From contig JAWQRM010000207.1 in NCBI GenBank assembly GCA_033557675.1, forward strand, positions 1 through 26,556: a DNA stretch of 26,556 nt, read 5' to 3'. Source of the stretch: Coptodactyla brooksi. Its lineage: Eukaryota; Arthropoda; Insecta; Coleoptera; Scarabaeidae. Positions within the stretch are counted from its first letter, which is position 1. Every line of letters starts with the position of its first letter. Of this stretch, positions 1-9,191 are shown piece after piece. The notes under the pieces were generated by a model that had not been told where the DNA came from, did no database searches, and saw nothing but the letters and a program-made list of their open reading frames with translations. The translations under genes were made by a program, and so were the position numbers.

Positions 1-67
1 ATAATCTGCATGTTTTGATATATGAATAATTTTGATAAACATGTTCTTTTTGTTATTTTATTAAACT

Positions 68-68
<1 letters not shown>

Positions 69-102
<34 letters not shown>
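69..102. repeat. (TA)n microsatellite
   Basis: An uninterrupted run of alternating T and A, about 16 units, is seen directly. It sits in a wider ATT/AAT-rich tract that continues to about 170. Confidence 0.95.
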
Positions 103-106
<4 letters not shown>

Positions 107-903
107 TCTAATAGTATTAATATTAGTATTACTATATAATATTAATATCATATCATAGTAATACGAATATATGTAGCAATATTCAATGATTTGGTTCAAT
201 GGTAATGAATCTTCCTGACAAAATCTTCTTAATTAATTTATCAAATGAACATTTGCTGTCATTATCGTTGCCAATAAATCTTTTCGTGCTTATGCAGCAA
301 TCTTTTCGGTTTTATCTAACTTTGAAACATTAACATGTGGAAAATCTCAAACATTAAGCCGTCTTAAAACTTAAATACTAATTTTACGAAACATGTTAAA
401 ATTTCATTAGTATTTATGACCTCTTGAAATATATTCCTGTGAAAGAACAGTTCATCGTTGCCATTATCATCCAGCAAAAACTATTATTTCAAATATTTAA
501 AGAAGATATTGCGAATGTAAAAAGAAGTTGAAAAAATTTAGTAACACTTTTTAATAATGGATGCATGCCACAGTATCAACACAATATTTAACTGTTATTC
601 TTTTGAAATTACCTATGTAATACTTTGGAATTCAAACTTATAACAAAAGAACTATTAAAACACGGACAATGCACGTAATATAGCTATAAATTAGGAAGGA
701 TTAACATGCAAGAGCAAGAAGGACTTTCTATGGGTTATCCATAGATGTCGCAAATCATTGGTAAGAATAGGAATGCCCTTAAAGCTGAAAAAAAGGTACT
801 AAATAATTTGTAACTCAAATAAATGTATTTTTTTGAGCTTGTAAAGGAAGAAGTATCAACCAAGAACTAAAAAAACACTAAAATGTGTCATTTTATTATT
901 TGA

Positions 904-936
904 TTATTTTATTATTTGCCACAAATAATAAAATAA
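904..936. repeat. 15-bp perfect palindrome, 3-nt loop
   Basis: Arms 904-918 and 922-936 are exact reverse complements, separated by CCA. The arms are almost pure A/T, so this may be a small foldback remnant or chance in AT-rich DNA. Confidence 0.8.
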
Positions 937-1964
937 CAACTTGATTTTGCCGATCGAATATTATCAGTATAGGACCATTGAATGGTCAATAATTCCATAA
1001 TTAATGGTAGTTTTATGGGAAATGTTCCATATATTGTTAATATAAACAAAAATAGTGCCACTCAAGTATCATAATTGCAGTCAACAATTCGTGAACATAT
1101 TTCAATTAGTAGCTTTTCAAGAGTTTTACAGTTTTGACAAAAACAACATTAATAACGAACCCATTACAATAAACCCTTGAGAATTAAAGGACATTACACA
1201 AACGGTGCATTGTGTAGGCATATGTGTTCTTAAGCCCAATTATCACAATTATTGGAAAAAAATACTATATGGCATGTCACGGCAGGTCGGACGTCGATGG
1301 CCAAGAACAAAAGAGTTTCTCAGGACCGAAACAATCGAGGGACGTTACCAGGACTCCCTAGATTATGTTAATGTTCAACATTGATGGCCGGAACACAATG
1401 GTCAGCTATCAAGAGTTGCGAAAAGACATGGGAGTGACCATGACTCACTACGGCTGTCACTTCCCATAGCAAAAATAGAAAATACACACAAACTGGCTAT
1501 ATATCGATGATGGTTAATTAATAAGTAAAAAAGGGAACTTATTCTTTAAGACAATCAACATGTGCATAAGATGGAAAGTGTGGGAACGGTTACGGGGGAT
1601 TTGCAATTATCACGCTGTTATATAAATAGTATTTAGTAGCTACCTTTGTTTTGGATGTGGTTTTTCTTTACATAAATGATAGGTAAAGCTATCTCACACA
1701 CATGCTAATTACACAATGAATGGGCAAGTCATCTAATTCAAGATGAAATGAATCACTCACGGACACACACAGAAAGTGTATAGTAGTTATGTGTATTTGT
1801 GAATTCCGGTTAAATGATTAATAATATTTAAAACACTTCCTTCCAGAAAGTAATTACATATGTTCTGCTAATTATTATACTATATTGGCATAAACAACTT
1901 TTTAACTGTAGTGTGGTATTACAGATATGTTTTTAGTGCTTTAATTAAAGAATTTGTTTTGGAA

Positions 1965-1997
1965 TGTAATGATTTAAACTAAGATTAAATCATTACA
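1965..1997. repeat. 13-bp perfect palindrome, 7-nt loop
   Basis: Arms 1965-1977 and 1985-1997 (TGTAATGATTTAA and its reverse complement) pair without mismatch. No flanking gene explains it. It could be the remains of a miniature inverted-repeat element. Confidence 0.8.
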
Positions 1998-2224
1998 TAC
2001 TTAAACTTTAAAATTTGGAATGAGTCAATTATAACAGTTGGGTTGGTTTTATTTCAATCTGTAAGAAAGCTTTATTTGTAAAAGAAAACAAACTGTATTG
2101 TAACATAATTATCATAAAGTGTAAACTAGTTAACTTATAGTTTTCTTTATTTTTCTTTATCTTTATTATTTTTTTATTTTTGGGTTTTATTATTTTAAAT
2201 CTTTTCACTTCATTAAATTATTAA

Positions 2225-2345
2225 TATAGTCTTGCCACTTGATGGAAAGCTGGTCTTCTTCTTCTTCTTCTCCTTCCTCATGGAATCCACTGTTGAATTT
2301 TTTTGACCACTTCTGTCATTCCAATCTTTCTGCATGCTCGAAGGC
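2225..2345 (-). pseudogene. Probable LINE C-terminal tail (RTE-like), degenerate
   Basis: Read on the - strand, one frame gives a fragment resembling MTEVVKKIQQWIP, then a stop, then GRRRRRRPA. This matches the shape of the basic tail after the reverse transcriptase in many insect endonuclease-RT elements (a 'kkil.w.P.GrRrrGRP' pattern). The CTT microsatellite on the + strand (about 2253-2271) is therefore the arginine stretch of this tail. No RT core motifs were recognised in the neighbouring 500 bp, so only a fragment is claimed, and the family is inferred from this one motif. Confidence 0.4.
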
Positions 2346-3536
2346 ATCAATGCTTTCCTTTCCATTAGTTTTGATATTGATTAGTTAATTTTCATTTTGT
2401 GCTAAATAACTTCTGTTCTAATTCTGCTTCTTGTGTATTTCGAATGTTGTTGGGTTATTATGCATTCTTTCAGTTAACTTTTGAATTCTATTGTGAGATT
2501 TGTATTCCAAATATTCCGTGCAAAGCTTTTATTGTTCTTTTACCTTTTATGATTTTGACAATATATCTTCATGTATTTTCTCAGAGTCCATAACTATTGT
2601 ACCTGGTTATTTATATTATACTTTCTCTTCCCACTCACATGCTTGTTGGTTTACTGTATTTTATGCTGATACACCAAAATCAGATACACCAATCAGCTGA
2701 TACACCAAACGTTCGTCATGTCTTCTTTGTTTTGTGCATAAGTATTTGGTCGTCTCCAAAAAGGAATAAGTTAAGGTGCATTTTTTATACTACCCATCTA
2801 ATGTCTGCTCTATATAAATATTTAAACAATGTCGGTAATTCCAAATGAGTCAATGGTGTATGCTTGTTTTAAACCTTTCGTTATTGGGATATTCCTTGTT
2901 ATTTTATTTACAATTTTTATTTGTCTTGTCCATTTTCACTTCCTTTTTACTTTCTTTTACTTTACTTAAGGGAAAGTATTGCATTCGCAAAAAAATCTAA
3001 ACAAAAAAAATATTAAAAATCTATGCCGAGATTTTGATGGATCTTGATGAATTAGGCTATTTGTAGTCTATCTATGCTATTTTTGGTGGTTGGTCCGCCC
3101 GTCTGTGATATTAGACTGATTAAAACAATACTTTACATAGAAGCTAATTATTATATGATCTGGTCACAATAAGGATTTCGTAAAAATTCTCCATGCGGTT
3201 GAGGTATTTAACCTATTTTTTTTTATTTTTTTACAACTTTTTGTAACAAAATATGTTTGTAATCTACATAAAATTGCAAAGTAAAGACTATAAAGATAGT
3301 ATATGCTTAAAATCAACAGTTCACGAGTTATAAGCATAATTAAACAAGGGTCGGCGTAAGAGAAAGTCATGTGCGATGTCACATCTTCTCGTTTTGCTTT
3401 AATCCATTTCCATATTTTTCACTGTATACTACTAGGTTCTTGAACGTCATGTACTGATCAGATGTATAGAGGACGTGTGAGTGAAATGACGTAAAGGTGG
3501 TATTCAATGTACAGAGTGCAGGAAAGCCGAAAAATA
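2346..3536. other. No gene recognised
   Basis: Three overlapping small + strand frames at about 2399-2848 are low-complexity, overlap one another and match nothing recognised. A 10-bp word, GATACACCAA or close to it, recurs three times at about 2667-2711. The rest is AT-rich and shows nothing further. Confidence 0.5.
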
Positions 3537-3725
3537 TACAGGGTGTCCCAAGGAAATTTTGCTTCCCTATAATTCAGTAAACGATAGATTATTCACTTGG
3601 ATGAGGGCACCTCATTGGAAAGCTATTTTCATTTTCTACATATCCATAAGATCTTTTTTCAATCTAAAAATTTTCCAATCAATTTTCTTATGTGTAAAGG
3701 TAACAATGAAACTTTTTATTTGATT
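3537..3725 (+). repeat. Dispersed-repeat end block starting ACAGGGTGTCCC
   Basis: The block begins with a GGGTGTCCC word, which is common at edges of dispersed insect repeats, and ends near TATGTGTAAAGGTAACAATGA. A diverged copy in the opposite orientation lies at about 6520-6790. Shared words include CCCTATAA near the outer side and TGTGTAAAGGTAA near the inner side. The two copies bracket the decayed LINE, so they may be ends of an older host element. That relationship is inferred from short matches only. Confidence 0.4.
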
Positions 3726-3824
3726 TTAACAAAAAAAAACAGAACAATAATCTAATGTAGAAATTCAAAAATTAAAAATTAACCAATTAACAATTAACTC
3801 ATTTAATATTATTCCATCGTCACA

Positions 3825-3880
3825 CCTTTCATCGCTTCTGATGATGCTAACTTGGTCAGCGAAACGTGCGTTGGGCATAA
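3825..3880 (+). other. CTGATGA...GAAAC hairpin motif (hammerhead-like core, incomplete)
   Basis: CTGATGA at 3838-3844 is followed by a short hairpin (GCT...AGC) and then GAAAC at 3861-3865. CTGATGA, stem II, GAAA is the conserved order of a hammerhead ribozyme core, and related motifs occur in retroelement termini such as those of Penelope-like elements. Here the base after CTGATGA is T, which cannot form the usual G-C closing pair, and the outer helices are weak (CGC/GCG). This is a resemblance or a decayed ribozyme, not a demonstrated one. Confidence 0.25.
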
Positions 3881-3957
3881 ACTTTTCTGTTTTTCAACTA
3901 CAACTTCACCAAGTATTTGCTCAGTAAAAACTTCGATCTGGATCATCTAATTTTTTG

Positions 3958-4038
3958 GACCAAAATCATTTTAAATGAATGAAATTTATGTGCATTTTAA
4001 AGGCACATAAATTCCATTAATTTAAAATGATTTTGGTC
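3958..4038. repeat. 36-bp near-perfect hairpin upstream of LINE fragment
   Basis: Arms 3958-3993 and 4003-4038 are reverse complements with two mismatches, around a 9-nt loop ATTTTAAAG. The arms begin GACCAAAATCATTTTAAAT. The hairpin lies just before the reverse transcriptase fragment, so it is probably either an element terminus or a small foldback insertion. Confidence 0.85.
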
Positions 4039-4044
4039 TTTGAA

Positions 4045-4505
4045 CGCTAGAACCAGAAACATTAGAATCTTGGGGTAAAACAAATCTAGCTATGGATACG
4101 ACGAACTCCCAGTAATCATACTGAAAAGTGCATCACTGCAATATTTAATAATTGTCCAAAACAAGGCATATTTCCAACATCACTAAAACATTCTATTATA
4201 ACTCCGGTATTAAAAAAAGGAAATTCTGCGGAAATCACTAACTATCGTCTGATTACCCTGTTATCAAGCTTCAGTAAAATTCTACAAAAACTGATCTACG
4301 AAAGATTTCTTTTGTTCATCAGAAAGCAAAACCTGTTTAGTCCTAGGCAGCATGGCTTCACAAAGTGCCATGGAATGAATACAGCATTATTCGAATATAC
4401 TTGAAACATTTTGTCTGCTTTAGAACAGAAATGATGTACATGCGGTATTAACCTACATATATACAAGGCATTTCATTGCATCGATAAGGGAGTTATTACA
4501 AATTT
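4045..4505 (+). pseudogene. Non-LTR retrotransposon reverse transcriptase, fragment A
   Basis: The frame from about 4090 reads GYDELPVIILKSA. A second frame (4129-4404) then reads through the start of the RT domain: GIFPTSLKHSIITPVLKKG, the NYRLITLLSSFSKILQKLIY block (usually NYRPISLLP..SKI.EK), and QHGFTKCHGMNTALFEY (usually QHGFR.G.ST..AL.E). A TGA stops the frame at 4402, and homology continues past it to the A-box region near 4500. This is the 5' half of an RT of the jockey/CR1 group. It is broken by one frameshift and several stops and is non-functional. Its last 160 bp are repeated in fragment B. Confidence 0.85.
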
Positions 4506-5108
4506 CCATGGAACAAATAATGTTAATGTGGTGCGAAAAAAACAAAGTTTCCAAAAACCCCGTTCCAGATAGGAACCTTCTTTGTACTCTTCGTACCTTT
4601 GTACCTTGTACTTTGTAGAAAGTGCATCGATAATTTCTTAACTAATTATCACACTGAAGAATACAGTGTAAAAGTGTACAGTACTGGTTATTCTGATCAT
4701 ATGGCCCAACAATGGATGGCCTGAGCAATGGTTTCAGACGTCGCTGGAGCAACAATGACAACAATGACAGCAGTTGAGTGACCGCGAAGCATGGAAAGAC
4801 TTGGTGCAAAAGGTTCTTGCCAGCTAAGAAGCGACATCGCTCGCTTCAGACGATCTAGTGACTACGGTCAGGGACGTTGACTTAACCATACATACATACG
4901 TACATATGGTTCAACAGTGGACTGTCGGCATTATGGATCAGTTTTCGAGATACTCCATCCGTCGTAACTTTCATGAAGACAGAGTCCACGACTTCATTCT
5001 TGAATTGGAAGCTGAAACTTTTGGAGGCATTTATGCAGCAAGTAGTATGCAGAGTACAGCTTATTTGCAAACAAGTTTATGGCGTATTTTAACAAGCATT
5101 TTCTAAAA
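4506..5108. other. Sequence between the two RT fragments
   Basis: This separates two overlapping copies of the same retrotransposon. It is less AT-rich at about 4700-4880, where the + strand reads LSDREAWKDLVQKV. That resembles the DR..W..LV tail of some LINE proteins, so it may be a fragment of a second element. An 82-codon open frame at 4858-5106 has no recognisable domain. Function unknown. Confidence 0.4.
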
Positions 5109-6386
5109 AAAGGTTTCAAAAATAAAAGCAAATTGCTTAGTCATAGACAGCATGGTTTCATAAAGTACCATGGAACGAATACAGCATTATTCGAATATAC
5201 TTGTGACATTTTGTCTACTTTAGAAACAATATACATGTGGAATTAGCCTAGATTTATCCAAGGCATTTGATTGCATCGATAAGGGAGTTATTTGTGCAAA
5301 ATTAAAGAGATATGATTTTCGAGGCCCAGCTAAATACATTATAGAATCACGCCTGAGTGATAGATAGCAATCTACAATTGTACGTAACTTGCAGGGCTTG
5401 CCCTTAAAATGCGGTAACTTAAGAACTGGTTTCGGTGTTTCTCGAGGCAGTATATTGGGGCCGGTATTGTTTGTTATATTTATAAATGATCTACTTATGA
5501 ATTTAAACTGCAAAATGATATGCTGTGCTGATGAGAAGCCCAATGAGGTCCCAAAAAAGCTCTGTAATACGAATGTCTGTAGTGAAATAAAGCTTCTAGG
5601 AGTCTATTTTGACTGCGATATGAATTACTAATTCCACATTGACCAGCTAAGTCATAAGTTATGCCAAAATATTTTTGGCCTCAAAATTCTGATAAATAAT
5701 ACCAACAAAAAATTGGAAAAATGTTTAATTTTAGTAATATTCAGAGCTAGATATCTGAGATGCCTGATAATAGTTTGGGGTGCGTCAGGCTATGCTATAA
5801 AAGTTTTCAGATTACAAAAAAGGGGATTAGAGTATTATGTCGACTGAATTACAGAGATTCGTGTAGAGAAACATTATCAGAAGAAGGAATATTAACTCTC
5901 CGAGCATTATATATATTTGAATGCGTATGTTTTGTATTTAAATACATTAATTACTTCAGGAATTAATGTAGACTAATGGAATTAGTCAGGAATATATGCT
6001 ACCAAAACACAGACTTACTACCTACCACAAAATTGCTCTCTGCGCATGTATTAAGATCTGGAACAAGGTACCAGTGAGAATGAAGAATAATGTGTGTGTG
6101 TGACTAAGTTTATGACTACTCTTTATAGGTATTTAAGTCATAACCCTTATACAATGTGGATGATTTCTTCACAAGTGGAAGTTTTTAATTTTCATGCACT
6201 TAATTTAAATGCAATTAGTCTTAGTTTATTGTAGAGTGTATTGTATCACTGTAATTTTTTATTTTACCAACTGCTATTCATTTTATTTTGACGTTATCAG
6301 CCAATCCAGTATCCACATGTAGCTCCTCTGTAGCAACACTGGAACTTTCCTGAAGAAAAGATTATTATTTTTATTATTAATAGAAT
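5109..6386 (+). pseudogene. Non-LTR retrotransposon reverse transcriptase, fragment B to 3' end
   Basis: The fragment starts in the QHGF block at about 5145, repeating the end of fragment A. It continues through the A box LDLSKAFDCIDKG (about 5250-5290), the B box GSILGPVLFVIFINDL (about 5447-5495), a damaged catalytic box reading MICCADEK in place of YADD, the LLGVYFDCDMNY block, and a C-terminal region with VFRLQKRGLRVLC, YRDSCRETL and GILTLRALYIFECVCFV. This order is typical of jockey/CR1-group LINEs. Stops and frameshifts break it throughout. The 3' end is an AT-rich UTR with a TTATTATTTTTATTATTAATA-like tail at about 6362-6386, as expected for a LINE terminus. The altered YADD box alone predicts an inactive enzyme. 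Confidence 0.85.
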
Positions 6387-6519
6387 ATTTTACGAATATT
6401 TTTATGTAATTTCATAAACACTACTCAAAAAATTGTAGCAGTTTTATAAATGAACAATAAACTGAAGTACAAATGAATGTGGGCTTTCGAAGATATGCGA
6501 AATATCATTTTTCAATACG

Positions 6520-6790
6520 TCAAACGTCATTTTTACCTTTACACATAAAAAGTTAATATCTGGGCAAGGAGTTGACCGATTAAACAAAATCATATAAAAT
6601 TAAAATCTTATGCAATTGAAAAATTATAAGAAGATTGTTTCAGCCCTTCACTTATAGGGATGAAATTATATTAATAGTTTTTGCTCAAAAATTACTCCGC
6701 TTCGAAATAAAACTTGACATGTTTTTGGAATTTCTTCAAAACCTTGCATTTGTTAAGTTATAGGGATGGTAAATTTTCGTTGGAACAATC
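6520..6790 (-). repeat. Inverted, diverged partner of the 3537-3725 block
   Basis: Reverse-complemented, this stretch contains AATTTACCATCCCTATAACTT near one end and TATGTGTAAAGGTAAAAATGA near the other. These words match the start and end of the 3537-3725 block in the same order. The middles are diverged. The pair may mark the ends of a mobile element into which the LINE was inserted. Confidence 0.35.
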
Positions 6791-9032
6791 TGTACTATAA
6801 TATTGTAATTATTTACTAGTTATTATCATATTTGCAAACGTAACACTAGAATTTGTATTGGTGGTTGTCAGTATAAATCTTATGCGAAGTCAAACTTGAA
6901 TAAATCTTTAAAAATATCAATTATATCCTTTTAATTTCATTGGTGCATAGATAAGGACTTACAATGTTTTAAAATTATGGATGTACAAAAATATTTTGGT
7001 TAAATAGACTTTACGGGTTATGAAGACAAGATCCATGTTCTTATTAGTCTTGTTAACCGTAATTTAGTTGTTCCCCTTTTGACTTGAAATGCTTAAAACT
7101 ATTCTGCTCTGGGCGTTACTTGGTTTTTCCTTAGTTTTAATATCATTCTTATCCCTCTTATTATTTTCTTCACAGGCAAACAGGCCTTGCCTAGAAACAA
7201 ATTATTATTTAGATTTTGCTTCAGAATTTTTGTACTTTATTTCTATTATTTATTTTGTTTTACGTTTAGTGTTATCAACAATACTGGAATTATATTCATA
7301 AAAACCTAATATGTTTAAATCCTAAATGCAAAAAGAAACTATAAAAAATATTTTATATGCACCAAATTCGAAATATTTCTTTATATTTTCCTGAAGTACA
7401 GTTTTATGCATATTATGACGCAAAAAAATCAGGGATAATGTGAAAATGGTTCTCGTACCAAAAGAAAAGGTTCACAATGTTCATAAGTATAACTTTCTCC
7501 TTTATGAAGATGCATAATTATACCGGAACAGAAACGTAGGTTTGCGTTCTTTCTGAGAACGCGGTTTATTGTAAAAACACGACTAAATTAACGACGTACG
7601 TACATTGTTCGACATAATGTAACTGAGTGTATGTAACTATTACTATTGTGATTGCAAGACAGAAGAAAGTAGTTTTAGGATTTAAATGCATGTGTGATGT
7701 TCAAAGGAAAACATCTACATAAAAACACTCAAGTATTTATTGCTGTAATGAATCAATTATGTATGCAATTGTAAATAGTGGCTATGAATTTTTATACGGA
7801 TGATTACACCTATAGATTTGAAACAGTTCTCACACTACCGCCACACTTAAAATTGCTCCCATAAATAACTGACAATAAATACCATCCACTACAATACCGA
7901 GAATTTTTCTGATTGCGTAATTTTGCTTTGTTGAATAGAGCTACCTGTCACTGCATTGCTTGAAGCTCACGTGTTGATCAGATTAGCATATTGCACACTT
8001 GATGATCGATCAATGGTAGCAATCTTCAGGCGAATCTGGTTCTCACGATTAAATGCAGATGATGTAATGGTCTGTTTATTATGAAATAAGGGGAAAATTC
8101 CTTTAACTGTTTGCAGAAATAGATCTTCTATATGGTTTGTTAAAATAGCTGCAAAAAAAATTATTACGAGATGTGAGTCACGGCTTGCATTTCAATTTCT
8201 CCTGGTATAATCAGTTATGCATACACATTGTATCAAGGCTAAAAAACCACGATTTATTATATTATATAATGGTACGTTTTCGTGTTTAAGCTGTGTTTGC
8301 ATAGAATGGAAACAAAATTTATATTTGCATGTAGGTCAAAATTTACGGTTGATGGTTATGATTTTTATTTAAAGTATTGTTTCCTTTTAGGCGATTAGGA
8401 TCCATAATAGTTCTTGTGAAAACTAACGTACACCTTAACCACAACAACACTGTTTTGAATCTCGACATATGTTTAGGTTTATTAAATAGTGGTGTATATA
8501 CTACTTTAAATTTTTGAATTCTGTTTACTGAGACTTCTACAAAAACGAAATACTCACTTCTAAGGTAAATTGACACATTAATTTCCCAGAAAACTGTCAT
8601 ATTACGAGGTCAAAGGGGAGATAAAAGTTGTGAAACTTTTATGACTCAATGGGGTCCAGAATATGACCCCAGACTTAACGTGGTTACTCACATCCATTAA
8701 GTCAATTAAATAAACAGATTTTTGCATGCAAATTGCATGTGAGTACCATAACTAGACCTTGGACAGTCAAATCGATTATCTAACGTGACATTATTGGTGA
8801 TTAATCCAGGTAGAAATGAGTCCTAAAGTCTTCATGGAATGCGTGAAATTCACACTCATTGTTTTACTAAGAATGACCTTAAGCTGATGTATTATTCATT
8901 TAAATGTGTAATGTCGTAACAACTAGCCCCTTGGCAGTTGTAAAAACTGTAATTACGTGAAATAATAAAATACTCTTTGTGCAGCATATTATTATATATG
9001 GTGCTTATTCTATTGTTATTCTTTTTTTTCAG
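6791..9032. other. Region upstream of the ACE-like exons, no exon identified
   Basis: The missing 5' exons of the ACE-like gene (signal peptide and the segment before LNAQQQYSDF) were looked for here and not found. A hydrophobic 70-codon frame at 7089-7301 starts with MLKTILLWALLGFSLV, but it remains hydrophobic to its end and shows no M2-peptidase motif. An imperfect palindrome GGGGTC/GACCCC lies at 8651-8670. Nothing else could be supported. Confidence 0.5.
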
Positions 9033-9191
9033 TTAAATGCCCAGCAGCAGTATTCCGACTTTCAACATTATTTATGGAGTGTGTTTTCTCAAGTTCCCAA
9101 TTCGAACGTACCGGATATAATGACTTACAGACAAATCAGGTTTATGTCTGTGGTTGGACCGGCAGCTTTACCACCAGATCAACTCGATAGA
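9033..9191 (+). CDS. ACE-like exon (first one visible), 53 codons
   Basis: The exon is preceded by a strong polypyrimidine tract and CAG at 9030-9032 and followed by donor GTGAGT at 9192. It reads LNAQQQYSDFQHYLWSV at its start and RFMSVVGPAALPPDQLDR at its end, matching the helical segment before the YN.L...M..IYN region of ACE. Phase is 0 at both borders. A methionine at 8979 is in frame but lies upstream of the acceptor, so it is not taken as the start. Confidence 0.88.

Larger units (their letters stand above)
1..2220. other. AT-rich stretch, no gene recognised
   Basis: No open frame in this stretch reads as a known protein and stop codons are dense in all frames. It holds a TA microsatellite and two short perfect palindromes, listed separately. 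Around 1280-1470 the base composition is less AT-rich, and the + strand has short open runs that could be a decayed transposase, but no family could be named. Intergenic DNA is the safest description. Confidence 0.6.

Noticed and set aside
2399..2848. Overlapping + strand frames of 64-83 codons as small genes
   Set aside because: They overlap in different frames, have low-complexity AT-driven composition and no recognisable domain or promoter.
7089..7301. Hydrophobic 70-codon frame as a signal-peptide exon of the ACE-like gene
   Set aside because: It stays hydrophobic to its end, shows no M2 motif and has no clear donor joining it to 9033.
8651..8670. GGGGTC/GACCCC palindrome as a second piggyBac end
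   Set aside because: It shares only the six-base arms with the 17826 end, has a different centre, and no partner or transposase lies nearby.
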